From Brevundimonas diminuta (GTDB taxonomy: Bacteria > Pseudomonadota > Alphaproteobacteria > Caulobacterales > Caulobacteraceae): DNA of 64,000 bases. Below are positions 29,358 to 38,700 of this stretch, in pieces. Made by a program: the position numbers and the translations under genes. Within the stretch, counting starts at the first letter, position 1; every line of letters begins with the position of its first letter. The notes under the pieces are model-generated. The model was not told the DNA's origin. It saw only the letters and a program-made list of their open reading frames with translations, and searched no databases. The stretch is taken from assembly GCF_022654015.1 (NCBI RefSeq), contig NZ_CP073063.1, positions 3,145,447-3,209,446 of the forward strand, read 5' to 3'.

Positions 29358-29386
29358 TAGGTCGGGGTCCGGCGGGCTTCAGGCGA

Positions 29387-29752
29387 TCAGGCGGCGACGC
29401 GGCGGACGGCGTCCACCAGCTTGGCGGGGTCGAACGGCTTGACGATCCAGCCGGTGGCGCCGGCGGCGCGTGCGCGCGCCTTCTTCTCGACGTCGCTTTC
29501 AGTCGTCAGCACCAGCACCGGGGTCGTGCGGTGGTTCGGATCGGCGCGCACGCCCTCGATGACGCCGAAGCCGTCCATGCGCGGCATGTTGATGTCGGTG
29601 ATGATGACGTCCGCGCCCTTGGACGCCAGGGTCTCCAGACCGTCCACGCCGTCCACCGCCTGGATCACGGTATAGCCCGCGTCTTCCAGCGCCATCAGCA
29701 GCATGTCGCGCATGGTGCGTGAATCGTCGATCGTCAGAACGGTCTTGGTCAT
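29387..29752 (-). CDS. cheY: Chemotaxis response regulator CheY (first CheY of the operon)
   Basis: A 121-residue receiver domain: acidic pair Asp9-Asp10 in LTIDDSRTMRDML, phospho-site Asp53 in VIITDINMPRMDG, Thr in LVLTTESD and the lysine in WIVKPFDP. This is the first CheY of the operon, between cheX and cheA. The ATG at 29752 overlaps the cheX stop by four bases. A longer frame to 29893 has no family support. Confidence 0.95.
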   Translation of the reverse strand: MTKTVLTIDDSRTMRDMLLMALEDAGYTVIQAVDGVDGLETLASKGADVIITDINMPRMDGFGVIEGVRADPNHRTTPVLVLTTESDVEKKARARAAGATGWIVKPFDPAKLVDAVRRVAA

Positions 29753-30024
29753 GCCAACGCCCCCTCGGTGTTGAAGTCCGGCGCGCCATAGGCCGCCCAT
29801 TGTTCCGTCCAATATTGGGACACAGACCCTAAACTTAGATTGACGCCGTCGGCCGCCCACGTCTTTCGCGCCGACAGCAGGATCTGCAGGCACAGGCCGC
29901 CCAGGCGCTGGACCGCAGAGGCGTCCAGGACCACCGGATGACCGCGCAGGGCCAGCAGTTCAGCCTTCAGCGGTTCGGCCGCATTCAGGTCCAGCACGTC
30001 GGACAGGATCAGGGTTTCGGTCAT
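29749..30024 (-). CDS. STAS-domain chemotaxis protein (CheX position)
   Basis: A 91-residue protein with a STAS-like fold: LILSDVLDLNAAEPLKAELL, then VVLDASAVQRLGGLCLQILL with the conserved Ser/Leu region. It occupies the second position of the Caulobacter operon, where the gene is called cheX, though it is not the CheX phosphatase fold of Thermotoga. Small STAS proteins act in partner binding. The ATG at 30024 overlaps the mcpA stop by one base; Met at 30039 is less likely. Role unknown. Confidence 0.8.
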   Translation of the reverse strand: MTETLILSDVLDLNAAEPLKAELLALRGHPVVLDASAVQRLGGLCLQILLSARKTWAADGVNLSLGSVSQYWTEQWAAYGAPDFNTEGALA

Positions 30025-31973
30025 CAGAACTCCTCCCAACCGTCTTCGACTGCGGCGGCTTGAGGCTTGGGCGCGGCGCCGCCACGGCCGATGGTCTTAA
30101 GCGCGGCCACCATGTGGCTGGAGCGAGCAGCGGGCTTGGCGACGGGCGCAGGGGTCCGAACCGGCGCAGGCGCAGCGGCGCGCGGCGACGAGGCGCCGAC
30201 GCGGAACTGGGCCACCGAGGCTTGCAGGCTTTCGGCCTCCTGAGCCAACGAATGGCTGGCGGCGGTCGATTGCTCGACCATGGCGGCGTTCTGCTGGGTG
30301 ACCTGATCCATCTGGTTCACGGCCGTGTTGACCTGGGCCAGACCGACGGCCTGTTCCTGGGCCGAGGCGGCGATTTCGGTCACCAGGCTGTCGATCTCGG
30401 CGACGCGGTCCACGATCCTTTGCAGGGCCTCGCCGGTCTCGCCGACCAGTTTGACGCCCGAGCCGACCTGACCGGTCGAGGCCGAGATCAGGGTCTTGAT
30501 CTCCTTGGCGGCCTCGGCCGAACGCTGGGCCAGGGCGCGAACTTCGGAGGCGACGACTGCGAAGCCACGACCGGCCTCGCCGGCGCGCGCGGCCTCGACG
30601 CCCGCGTTCAGGGCCAGCAGGTTGGTCTGGAAGGCGATCTCGTCGATCACGCCGATGATCTGATTGATCTGGTTGGACGAGCCTTCGATGGCGGTCATGG
30701 CCTGGACAGCGTCGCGGACGATGATGCCGCTCTTTTCGGCGTCACCGCGCGCGGCCTGAACCACGTCGGAGGCTTGGCGGGCGCCCGAGGCGGTCTTGTT
30801 CACCGTGGCGGTGATTTCATCCAGGGCCGCAGCCGTTTCTTCCAGCGACGCGGCCTGCTGTTCGGTGCGGCGCGAAAGATCGTCCGCGGCCTGCGAGATT
30901 TCGCCGGCGCCCGAGCGGATGCCCGAGACATTGTTGACCACGACCGAGACGGCCTGCTGCAGCTGGGAGATGGCGGCGTTGAAATCGGACTTCAGTTGCG
31001 CGGCTTTGGGATTGAAGTCGATCTCGATCCGGTAGGTCAGGTCGCCGTTCGCCATGGCCGACAGGCCTTGACCCAAGGCGCCGATGGCCTGGGCGTCCTC
31101 GGCGGCCTCGCGCGCCTTTTCGGCCTCGCGTTCGGCACGTTCCTGCTCGGACATCGAGCGCTGCGACAGGGCCTCCCGTTCGACGCGGACCTTTTCGATC
31201 GCGGCGTCGCGGAAGGCCACGATGGCCTGACCCATCTTGCCGAACTCATCCTTGCGCTCGGCGCTGGCGACCTTGATGTCGGTGTCGCCGGCCATCAGTT
31301 TTTGCATATAGCCGATCATCGTGAAGATCGGGCGCACGATGGAGCGCGTCGCGACGAAACCGGCGATGACGGCGATCACCAAGGCCGAGATCAAACCGAC
31401 GATCGTGGCGATCAGCGCGGTGCGGCTGGCGGCGGCCTGAGCTTCGGTCGAGGCCTTGCGCGCCACATCGTTGGCCGTCTTGATCTGGTCGATCGTGTCT
31501 TCGACCGGCGCGACGTAGTTGTCGGCCGTTCCGTTGCGGCCGACCATCTGAACAGCCTGGGCCGCGCGACCGTCACGCACCATCGCCGAGCCGGTTTCGA
31601 CGACGTTCTTGTACCAGGTCGCATTGCCTTCCACGGCCTTGTCGACCAGGGCGGCGCGATCGGCGGGCAGTTCGCCGCGCAGCTCGTCCATCGCCGCCAG
31701 GAATTTGGCGCGGTGCGCATTGACGCGCTCGATATAGTAGGGATCCTGAGACAGGAGGTAGCCGCGGAAAGCGTTTTCCTGGCGGGCCATGTAGAACTCG
31801 GCCGTCGCCGTGGTGCGATTGGCCTGGTTTTCCACCGTGCGGACTTCGCCGGCCTTCTCAAGCTGAAGCAGGCTGGCGATGACGACGGCGCCCATGACGG
31901 CGATCGCCGCCAGAACGAGACCAAAGGCCGCGAACAGCTTGCGGCCGACGGGCATATTTTCAATCAACTTCAA
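30024..31973 (-). CDS. mcpA: Methyl-accepting chemotaxis protein McpA
   Basis: The 649-residue chemoreceptor has two membrane helices (about residues 13-32 and 190-212), a four-helix periplasmic domain, HAMP (about 213-265), a long signalling domain with the hairpin tip [20 protein letters not shown], and the C-terminal docking pentapeptide GWEEF that recruits CheR. It leads the Caulobacter-type che operon. The signal it detects is unknown. The gene upstream, 27 bases away on the same strand, is a TorF porin, so both may share a promoter. Confidence 0.95.
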   Translation of the reverse strand: MKLIENMPVGRKLFAAFGLVLAAIAVMGAVVIASLLQLEKAGEVRTVENQANRTTATAEFYMARQENAFRGYLLSQDPYYIERVNAHRAKFLAAMDELRGELPADRAALVDKAVEGNATWYKNVVETGSAMVRDGRAAQAVQMVGRNGTADNYVAPVEDTIDQIKTANDVARKASTEAQAAASRTALIATIVGLISALVIAVIAGFVATRSIVRPIFTMIGYMQKLMAGDTDIKVASAERKDEFGKMGQAIVAFRDAAIEKVRVEREALSQRSMSEQERAEREAEKAREAAEDAQAIGALGQGLSAMANGDLTYRIEIDFNPKAAQLKSDFNAAISQLQQAVSVVVNNVSGIRSGAGEISQAADDLSRRTEQQAASLEETAAALDEITATVNKTASGARQASDVVQAARGDAEKSGIIVRDAVQAMTAIEGSSNQINQIIGVIDEIAFQTNLLALNAGVEAARAGEAGRGFAVVASEVRALAQRSAEAAKEIKTLISASTGQVGSGVKLVGETGEALQRIVDRVAEIDSLVTEIAASAQEQAVGLAQVNTAVNQMDQVTQQNAAMVEQSTAASHSLAQEAESLQASVAQFRVGASSPRAAAPAPVRTPAPVAKPAARSSHMVAALKTIGRGGAAPKPQAAAVEDGWEEF

Positions 31974-32000
31974 CTCAGCATCCCCCGGTGGATCAGTAAC

Positions 32001-32678
32001 TCAGAACGAATAGGTGGCGGCGGCGACGAGACGACCCTCGTAGGGTTCGCCTGCGCTGTGGCGGTCGGTGTCGTACCAGCGCAGATCGACGGCCAAGGCG
32101 TCGGTCAGCTTCTGTTTGGCGCCGACGTTCCAGGCGTTGTAATCGACACCGCCGTCGGCCATGCGGTTGGCGACGCCGGCCGAAATCTTCGTCTTGGCGG
32201 CGACGGCGACCGTGCCTTGCAGCTCCAGCCACCAGGCCTCTTTCGTCGCCGCAAAGCCGTCGGGCGAATAGTTGACGCGCAGGCGCGTCGCCACGGGGCC
32301 CAGCTTGCGTGAAGCGTCCGCCTGATATTCCCAATAGTTTTTGTCGACACCGGCGCGCGACCCTGGCAGGTCGCGGTTCATGACCCCCAGATCGAAGGTG
32401 AAGCCGGCCGCCTTAGGGCGCCAACCGACCATGCTGACGATTTCCATGTCGTAGCCTTGAGATCCGGCGGCGTCAGAGACGAAGACGCTGGCGTAGCCTT
32501 CGCCGAAGCCGGCTTCGGCCTTGGCGAAAGGCGCAACGTCTTGATTGCTCTTGCCCAGCCCTTTGCCGACATACTGGCTGGCGACACCGACATCGAGGCC
32601 GAACGATTGGGCCTGGGAGGTAATCGGTGCTGCGAGGCCTACTGCCGCGACAACAAAGAAGGCTGACGAACGAAACAT
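32001..32678 (-). CDS. TorF-family putative porin
   Basis: A 225-residue outer-membrane protein with a signal peptide (SSAFFVVAAVGLAAPITSQA, cut near residue 24) and alternating beta strands of a small barrel: FGLDVGVASQYVGKGLGKS, YDMEIVSMVGWRPKAAGF and a C-terminal aromatic end YSF. The family (TorF, formerly gcw_chp) is common in Caulobacterales and has no known substrate. The ATG at 32678 was chosen because the longer frame to 32774 precedes the signal peptide. It lies 27 bases before mcpA. The fragment at 1-286 is a relative, so the family occurs twice here. Confidence 0.85.
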   Translation of the reverse strand: MFRSSAFFVVAAVGLAAPITSQAQSFGLDVGVASQYVGKGLGKSNQDVAPFAKAEAGFGEGYASVFVSDAAGSQGYDMEIVSMVGWRPKAAGFTFDLGVMNRDLPGSRAGVDKNYWEYQADASRKLGPVATRLRVNYSPDGFAATKEAWWLELQGTVAVAAKTKISAGVANRMADGGVDYNAWNVGAKQKLTDALAVDLRWYDTDRHSAGEPYEGRLVAAATYSF

Positions 32679-32993
32679 GGTGATCCCTGAAGCTTCTGCA
32701 TTCTGAAGCCCAAGGATGAGGCGATGATTAATATTAAATCTGAACCGGACCGTATGTAGGATTGCGTAACCCATGAGGTGTGTCGCCCAGCGTCCGAGCT
32801 GCGTCGGCGGCAGGGGTGCGAGTCACTCCAAACCGATTTTGAGCGAATACGTATGTTCACGTAGTCAAAATGCGCCTATACAAAAGTTGTCAAAAAAGCG
32901 GCGACGCCCGCCAGCCTAAGGTCTCGCGAGTTTCCGCATCCCAATTCATACTCCGGTGAAATATACCCAGCGGCCCAGGAATAGCACGAAGAC
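32679..32993. other. Divergent intergenic region, porin/chemotaxis and fixL-like genes
   Basis: No gene is seen in 315 bases. It must hold the leftward promoter for the porin-chemotaxis operon and the rightward one for the fixL-like gene. A 16-base inverted repeat, TACGT-ATGTTC-ACGTA (32848-32863), and an AT-rich ATTAATATTAAAT (near 32727) stand out; neither matches a motif I recognise with confidence, and no FNR/FixK box is visible. Confidence 0.4.
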
Positions 32994-34424
32994 ATGATCT
33001 TCAGGTCCAGGACATGGTGGAGCGGGGTCTTGATCGCGTGTCTGGCTGTTCTTGTGGCGACGCTGGTTCGCAGCGCGCTCGAACCGTTTGGAAACTTCTA
33101 CTATCTGCCGCTGGTCCCGGCGGTGATTGTGACGGCTCTGCTGGCGCAAAGGGGGGCGGTCGTGCTGGCGATTCTGTTGGCCATCGGCGCTAACCTGTGG
33201 CTGGTGCATCGCGAAAGCGTGCTGGATGCGGCGACCAACGCCGCGCTTTTCGCGGTCATTGCCTGGGTGATCGCCGAGGTCTGTCGTCGGCTGATCGACG
33301 CCTTGGAACAGGCCCGCGCCCTGACGCGCGACCTAGCGCTGCGCGAGATGCTGCTCGACACCATTGTGGCCACGACGCCGATCGTGACGCTGGATCGTGA
33401 GGGGCGGACGCGCCGCGTGACCCCGGCCGCCGCCGATCTGCTGCGCGTGGATCGAGAGGCGGCGATGGCGCAGCCTTTCGAATCTCTGCTGCCCGGCTTC
33501 GACGACGCGGCGCTGGCGAAGGCTCGCCAAGGGGGCGAGGTGCTGAGCCCCTCCTCCGGCCCTTGGACGAGCGGGAGTATAAATACACCCGGGCCGCCGC
33601 TGACGCTTCACGCCAATGTCCTGCCCGACGACATCGCTCCCGAACACATCGTGCTGACGCTGGGCGATCAGAGCCAGGCCGAGACGATCCGCAAGGGCGA
33701 GCGCGACCTGAACGACAAGCTCAGCAGCGTCTGGCGTCTGAACTCGATGGGGGAAATGGCCGCGACCCTGGCCCACGAACTGAACCAGCCGCTGACCGCC
33801 GCCACCGTTTATTTGCATGCCGGCCAGGCCGAACTGACCCGGCTGGGGACCGTCGCGGAAGGGCCGGCCAAGACGATCGATCTGGCCAAGACCCAGTTGC
33901 TGCGCGCGGGCGACATCATCCGGCGCATGCGCGAACAGGTCGCGACAGGTTCGCGGTCCTTCACCGAGGAGCGGGCCTCGCTGATCGTCCTGGACCTGGC
34001 GCCGGTCTTCGCCCTGACGGGACAGGACACAGACACGACGATCGCTCTGGATGTCGAAGAGGACGACGATCAGGTTCTGGCCGACCGTATTCAGATTCAG
34101 CAGGCGCTGGCCAATCTGGTGCGCAACGCCGTGGACGCCGTCATCGGACGCGAGGGCGCCCGCGTGACGGTGACCGGCCGGACGCTGGGCGCGGACGGCT
34201 ATGAGATCGCGGTGTGCGACAATGGCGACGGCATCCCCGAAGACAGAATCGACAGCATCTTTCATCCGATGGCGACGACCAAGGCCGGCGGCATGGGCCT
34301 GGGGCTGTCGGTCACGCGTTCTATCGTCGAGAGCCATGGCGCGACCCTGGTCGTCAGCCGGAATTCTCAGGGTGGAGCGACCTTTTCGTTTCGTCTGCCG
34401 CGTCCCACGGAGTCCGAAATCTGA
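32994..34424 (+). CDS. FixL-like sensor histidine kinase
   Basis: A 476-residue kinase with two or three N-terminal membrane helices (about 9-90), a degenerate PAS-like domain (about 115-230), and a HisKA-HATPase core with phospho-accepting His261 in TLAHELNQPLTAA, the N-box NLVRNAVDAVIG and the glycine box GGMGLGLSVTRS. It resembles FixL/DctB-type kinases and is coupled to a FixJ-type regulator, overlapping its start by one base. The heme-binding segment of classical FixL is not seen in the PAS region, so an oxygen-sensing role is doubtful. Confidence 0.85.
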   Translation: MIFRSRTWWSGVLIACLAVLVATLVRSALEPFGNFYYLPLVPAVIVTALLAQRGAVVLAILLAIGANLWLVHRESVLDAATNAALFAVIAWVIAEVCRRLIDALEQARALTRDLALREMLLDTIVATTPIVTLDREGRTRRVTPAAADLLRVDREAAMAQPFESLLPGFDDAALAKARQGGEVLSPSSGPWTSGSINTPGPPLTLHANVLPDDIAPEHIVLTLGDQSQAETIRKGERDLNDKLSSVWRLNSMGEMAATLAHELNQPLTAATVYLHAGQAELTRLGTVAEGPAKTIDLAKTQLLRAGDIIRRMREQVATGSRSFTEERASLIVLDLAPVFALTGQDTDTTIALDVEEDDDQVLADRIQIQQALANLVRNAVDAVIGREGARVTVTGRTLGADGYEIAVCDNGDGIPEDRIDSIFHPMATTKAGGMGLGLSVTRSIVESHGATLVVSRNSQGGATFSFRLPRPTESEI

Positions 34425-35035
34425 TGAGCCCGCACTCCGTCTTCATCATCGACGACGACCCCGCCATGCGCGACGCCCTGGTGCTCATGCTGCGCGGGGC
34501 TGGGTATCGAGCACGCAGTTTCCTCAGCGCCGACGACTTCCTGAGTAATCTGCCCGAAGACCGCAGCGCCTGCGTCATCACCGATGTGCGGATGCCGGGG
34601 CTTCAGGGTTCCGAGCTGGTCGGGCGTCTGAAAAGCCTGCGAGGCGATACCTGGCCGGTGATCGTCATCACGGGTCATGGGGAGGTGACGCTGGCGGTTC
34701 AGTTGATGAAGGCGGGAGTCGTGGATTTCGTCGAAAAGCCGTTCGATCCGCAGCGAATGCTGGACGCGGTTTCCAGCTGCCTGGCCTCGCTGACCAGTCT
34801 TGAGGCCGAGCGGATCGCGCGCGAGGACGCCAAGGCCCGACTGGACACCCTGACCCCGCGCGAGCGGCAGGTATTCGACGCCCTGATCGACGGCTGTTCC
34901 AACAAGGAGATCGCGCAAAGGCTGGAGATCAGCCCGCGTACGGTGGAAATCTTTCGCGCCAAGGTGATGACGAAAATGCAGGCCGCGAACCTGTCCACCC
35001 TGGTCCGGATCGGAATGCGCGCCGGCGACGCTTGA
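34424..35035 (+). CDS. FixJ-like response regulator
   Basis: A 203-residue regulator with a receiver (Asp10-Asp12 region in FIIDDDPAM, phospho-site Asp54 in VITDVRMPGLQG, lysine in FVEKPFDP) and a LuxR-type HTH (LTPRERQVFDALIDGCSN, RLEISPRTVEIFRAKVM). It is the partner of the kinase encoded just before it, with ATG overlapping that stop. In rhizobia FixJ turns on fixK and nif/fix genes; in Caulobacter relatives it governs microaerobic genes. Targets here are not known. Confidence 0.9.
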   Translation: MSPHSVFIIDDDPAMRDALVLMLRGAGYRARSFLSADDFLSNLPEDRSACVITDVRMPGLQGSELVGRLKSLRGDTWPVIVITGHGEVTLAVQLMKAGVVDFVEKPFDPQRMLDAVSSCLASLTSLEAERIAREDAKARLDTLTPRERQVFDALIDGCSNKEIAQRLEISPRTVEIFRAKVMTKMQAANLSTLVRIGMRAGDA

Positions 35036-35069
35036 GCCTGACGAGATTCGTCGCCACCTTAGTCGCGAC

Positions 35070-37559
35070 ATGAGCGACCGGTCCGCAGGCCTCGCCCCGT
35101 CCCGCGTGACTGCGGTCCTGGGGCCCACCAACACCGGCAAGACCCATCTGGCGGTCGAGCGGATGCTGGGTCACGCCTCCGGCATGATCGGCCTGCCGCT
35201 GCGCCTGCTGGCCCGCGAGATCTATGAACGGATCGTCAAACAGCGCGGCGCGGCGGCCGTCGCCCTGATTACGGGCGAGGAAAAGATCGTCCCGCCGCGC
35301 CCGCACTATTTCGTCTGCACCGTCGAGGCCATGCCGCTGGAGCGATCGGTCGAGTTTCTGGCCATCGACGAAATCCAGCTGGTCGCCGACCCCGAACGCG
35401 GGCACGTCTTCACCCAGCGGCTGCTGCACGCGCGCGGCCGGTTCGAGACGATGTTCCTGGGCGCTGGCACCATGGAGCCGTTGATCCGCCGCCTGGTCCC
35501 GGACGTGGAGATCGTGACGCGCGACCGGTTGTCCACCCTGTCCTATGCGGGCTCCAAGAAGCTGACACGCCTGCCCCGCCGCAGCGCCATCGTCGCCTTC
35601 TCGACCGACCGGGTCTACGCCATCGCCGAACTGATCCGACGTCAGCGCGGCGGCGCGGCCGTGGTGATGGGCTCGCTCAGCCCACGCACCCGCAACGCCC
35701 AGGTGGCCCTGTATCAGTCGGGCGAAGTCGATTTCCTGGTCGCCACCGACGCCATCGGCATGGGGCTGAACATGGATGTGGACCATGTCGCCTTCGCGGG
35801 GCTGAGAAAGTTCGACGGGCGGCGCACGCGCTGGCTTTACGCCCATGAGATCGGCCAGATCGCCGGGCGGGCGGGCCGACATCTGCGCGACGGCACCTTC
35901 GGCGTCACGGCCGAGGCCGAGGATCTGGACCCCGATCTGGTCGAACAGGTGGTCGAGCATCGGTTCGATCCGATCGAGGCGGCGGAGTGGCGGAACGCCC
36001 GGCTGGATTTCGACACCCTGCCCGATCTGCTGCGCTCGCTGACGGTGACGCCCCAGCGTTCGGGGCTGAGCCTGACGGCGGAGGCGCTGGACGAGACCCT
36101 GCTGCGCCGCCTGATCAAGGACGAGGAAATCGCGCGCGTGGGGCGCTCGCGCGGGGCGGTCATGCGTCTGTGGGAGGCGTGCCAGTTGCCCGACTTCCAG
36201 AAGACGACGCTGGATGAACACGCCCGGCTGGCCAAGGACGTCTTTCACGCCCTGACCGGCAAGCGGGGCCGGCTGACCGACGACTGGATGGCGCCGCGAT
36301 TCGCCTTCGTGGATCGCGACGACGGTCAGATCGACCAGCTGTCGGCGCGGCTGTCGGCAGTGCGTACCCTGTCCTACATCGCCAACCGGCCGGACTGGGT
36401 TCACGACGCGCAAGGCTGGCGCGACAAGACCCGCGCGCTGGAAGATCGGCTGTCCGACGTGCTGCACGAGCGGCTGACCGCCCGGTTCGTGGATCGCCGC
36501 ACCACCGCCCTGATGCGAGCGCTGAACGTGCGCGAAGACACGTTTGCAGGCGTCGCCGATGACGGCGAGGTCACGGTCGAAGGCCAGGTCGTCGGCCAGC
36601 TGGAGGGCGTGCGCTTCCAGATGGAGAAGGGCTCTTCGGCCCTGGAGGACCGCACCCTGCGTCAGGCGGCCGTGCGTGCGGTGACGCCCGAGATCAATCG
36701 ACGGCTGGGACGTCTGGCGGCCGAGACCGACGACGGGTTTTCGGCCACGCCGGACGGGGCGGTGCTGTGGCGCGGCGTGCTGACGGCGCAGATCAATGCG
36801 ACGCCGCACGGTGTCGATCCCTTCACGCCCTCCGTGCGCCTGCTGGGCGATCTGGGGCCGACGCCCGCCCGCGAGCGCGCCCAGCGCCGGATCGAGGCGT
36901 GGCTGGCGGCGGAAGCGGGCCGTGCGCTGCGCGATCTGCGACGGCTGCGTCAGGCGGTCGAGAGTGGCGCACTCAAGGGGCTTCCGCGCGGCATCGCCTT
37001 CCGTCTGATCGAGGCCGGCGGCGTGATCGACCGGCGCGAGGTCGAGCGCGATCTGGCCGCGCTCAGTCAGGTCGAGCGCCGCACGCTGCGCAGCTTCGCC
37101 ATCCGCATCGGCGTGCATTCGGTGTGGCTGCCCGGCCTTCAGAAGCCGCGCGCGCGCCACTTCGCCCAGGCCTTCGTCGCCGCGCCGCTGATCCCGGCCA
37201 CGCCTGATCTGATCCCCGCGCCCGTAGAGCCGCCCTCGGCGCGTCTGCTGGCCGCGCACGGATTGCGATTGGCGGGTCTGTGGCTGGCGCCGGTCGAGAC
37301 GCTGGAGAAGATGGCCGAGCTGCGGGCCGCCAATCACGGCCGGCTGTCCGACGAGGCCCTGAAGGATCTGGGCTGGCGCGCCGATCAGGCCAAACAGATC
37401 ATCGCCGCCTTGAAGATCGAACGCGCCCGCCTGCCCGACAAGCCGGGCGCAGCGCCGAAGATCGTCAAGGACTCGCCCTTCGCCGCCCTCGCCGCCCTGA
37501 CGGAGGCGCCCCCGGCGCGGCCCAAGCGTCGTCGTCCGCGTCGAAAGGCGAAGGCTTGA
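35070..37559 (+). CDS. Suv3-like superfamily 2 RNA helicase
   Basis: An 829-residue helicase of the mitochondrial degradosome (SUPV3L1/Suv3) type found in alphaproteobacteria. The core has Walker A GPTNTGKT (18-25), the DEAH-box form DEIQLVAD (about residues 97-104), and motif VI-like IGQIAGRAGRH. A long C-terminal part (about 400-829) ends in a basic tail, PKRRRPRRKAKA. It is expected to unwind structured RNA in decay or ribosome assembly. The S4 gene follows with an overlap, and the set helicase-S4-fdxA-carD is conserved among alphaproteobacteria. Confidence 0.9.
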   Translation: MSDRSAGLAPSRVTAVLGPTNTGKTHLAVERMLGHASGMIGLPLRLLAREIYERIVKQRGAAAVALITGEEKIVPPRPHYFVCTVEAMPLERSVEFLAIDEIQLVADPERGHVFTQRLLHARGRFETMFLGAGTMEPLIRRLVPDVEIVTRDRLSTLSYAGSKKLTRLPRRSAIVAFSTDRVYAIAELIRRQRGGAAVVMGSLSPRTRNAQVALYQSGEVDFLVATDAIGMGLNMDVDHVAFAGLRKFDGRRTRWLYAHEIGQIAGRAGRHLRDGTFGVTAEAEDLDPDLVEQVVEHRFDPIEAAEWRNARLDFDTLPDLLRSLTVTPQRSGLSLTAEALDETLLRRLIKDEEIARVGRSRGAVMRLWEACQLPDFQKTTLDEHARLAKDVFHALTGKRGRLTDDWMAPRFAFVDRDDGQIDQLSARLSAVRTLSYIANRPDWVHDAQGWRDKTRALEDRLSDVLHERLTARFVDRRTTALMRALNVREDTFAGVADDGEVTVEGQVVGQLEGVRFQMEKGSSALEDRTLRQAAVRAVTPEINRRLGRLAAETDDGFSATPDGAVLWRGVLTAQINATPHGVDPFTPSVRLLGDLGPTPARERAQRRIEAWLAAEAGRALRDLRRLRQAVESGALKGLPRGIAFRLIEAGGVIDRREVERDLAALSQVERRTLRSFAIRIGVHSVWLPGLQKPRARHFAQAFVAAPLIPATPDLIPAPVEPPSARLLAAHGLRLAGLWLAPVETLEKMAELRAANHGRLSDEALKDLGWRADQAKQIIAALKIERARLPDKPGAAPKIVKDSPFAALAALTEAPPARPKRRRPRRKAKA

Positions 37560-37831
37560 ACGAGAACGCCTGTCGCATCGACATCTGGCTGTGGCGCGCG
37601 CGGTTCGTGAAGACGCGCGGCCTGGCGGCCGGTCTGGTGGAGCGGGGGGCGGTGCGGCTGACGCATCAGGGGCGCGAGACGCGGCTCGACAAGCCCAGCC
37701 GATGCATTCACGTCGGCGACCTGCTGACCTTCGCCCAGAACGGACGCGTCACCAGCCTGAAGGTCGAGGGGCTGGGCGAAAGGCGCGGGCCCGCCGAAGA
37801 GGCCCGCGCCCTTTATTCGCTTACGGTCTAA
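37556..37831 (+). CDS. RNA-binding S4 domain protein (HslR/Hsp15-like)
   Basis: A 91-residue protein that is mostly one S4 RNA-binding domain: CRIDIWLWRARFVKTRGLAA, LVERGAVRLTHQGRETRLDK and SRCIHVGDLLTF, as in Hsp15, which binds stalled large ribosomal subunits. The start is TTG at 37556, overlapping the helicase stop (TTGA), since no ATG lies nearby in frame. Coupling with the helicase suggests shared RNA or ribosome work. The stop lies beside a REP-like palindrome. Confidence 0.85.
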   Translation: MNENACRIDIWLWRARFVKTRGLAAGLVERGAVRLTHQGRETRLDKPSRCIHVGDLLTFAQNGRVTSLKVEGLGERRGPAEEARALYSLTV

Positions 37832-37833
37832 AA

Positions 37834-37863
37834 GGCCTCAAGCAGCGCGAAGCGCGGTAGGCC
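37834..37863. repeat. REP-like palindrome, copy 1
   Basis: A 30-base imperfect palindrome with outer arms GGCCT/AGGCC and the inner core AGCGCGAAGCGCGG, right after the S4 gene. It shares the layout of copies at 37873 and 47445: CTCAAG, then GCGCG-AAGCGCG, then a TAG before the outer arm. It could end transcription, as it is followed by a run of A (a T-run on the minus strand). Confidence 0.6.
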
Positions 37864-37872
37864 CAAAAAAAC

Positions 37873-37903
37873 CGCCTCAAGTCGCGCGCAGCGCGGCAGG
37901 CCC
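37873..37903. repeat. REP-like palindrome, copy 2
   Basis: It starts ten bases after copy 1: CGCCTCAAGTCGCGCGCAGC then GCGGCAGGCCC. The core and the CTCAAG element match copy 1, with changes in the outer arm. It abuts the yceI stop (minus strand, 37903). Two copies side by side between convergent genes are typical of REP-type elements. Confidence 0.6.
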
Positions 37904-38529
37904 TACTTCTGGATGACGAACTCGCCTTCAATGTGCAGCTTCACCTCGTCTGAGACGGCCGGCAGGGCGTAGTTGATGCCGAAGTCCGAGCGTTTTAAGG
38001 TCGTTTCGCCGTCGAAGCCGGCCTTGTAGGCGCCCATGACGGTTCCGGCGCCGTTGAACTCGACTTCGATGGTCACGGGCTTGGTCACGCCCTTCAGGGT
38101 CAGATCGCCGACCACGGTCGCTTCGTTGGCGTCATCGGCGTCGACTGTGACCGAGCGCGAGACGAAGGTCGCCGTCGGATATTGGGCGGTGTCGAAGAAG
38201 TCGGCGGTCTGCAGGTGGGCCTTCAGACGGTCGTCGTTGGGCGCCACGTCGGTCAGCGGGATGGTCGCGGTCAGGGTCGAGGCCGACGGGTTGGCCGGGT
38301 CCAGCTTCAGCACCGCCTTCACGTTCACGAACTGACCCGTATAGGTCGACAGGCCGAAGTGATTGACCGACCAGGTGATCTTGCCGTGGCCGGAATCCAG
38401 ATCGTAGGTCCCGGCGGTGACTTCGGCGGGGTTCTTGGTCAGAGCGGCCTGAGCCACGACCGCACCGCCTGCGACGAGGCTGAGAGCGGCCGCGCCGGCG
38501 ACGGCGTATTTCATGAAGGGGGTGCGCAT
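37903..38529 (-). CDS. YceI family periplasmic lipid-binding protein
   Basis: A 208-residue secreted protein with a signal peptide (YAVAGAAALSLVAGGAVVAQ, cut near residue 28). The mature part is a lipocalin-like YceI barrel with AGTYDLDSGHGKITWSVNHF, a stretch that occurs in nearly all members, and LKRSDFGINYALPAVSDEV near the end. YceI proteins bind long isoprenoid chains in the periplasm. The ATG at 38529 has a purine-rich GGAACTCC-type leader; the frame to 38676 is not used. It runs against the flanking helicase/S4 and fdxA genes. Confidence 0.9.
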   Translation of the reverse strand: MRTPFMKYAVAGAAALSLVAGGAVVAQAALTKNPAEVTAGTYDLDSGHGKITWSVNHFGLSTYTGQFVNVKAVLKLDPANPSASTLTATIPLTDVAPNDDRLKAHLQTADFFDTAQYPTATFVSRSVTVDADDANEATVVGDLTLKGVTKPVTIEVEFNGAGTVMGAYKAGFDGETTLKRSDFGINYALPAVSDEVKLHIEGEFVIQK

Positions 38530-38700
38530 AGGGAGTTCCTGTCGATGGGGCGGATATGCAATCAATACAGTTGCGATTAGGCGCCGTTCTGTCAAGGCGC
38601 TGCGAATGGCTCTCGCCTTAAGCCGCGCTGTTGACAGTTGGTTGCGTGGCCGCCATGTCGCAGGCCTCCCGCCCACAGACCGACACCCGTTTTTCGCCCA

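Noticed and set aside
34929..37337. An 802-residue frame opposite the Suv3-like helicase
   Set aside because: Antisense shadow; the plus strand has Walker A, DEIQ and motif VI.
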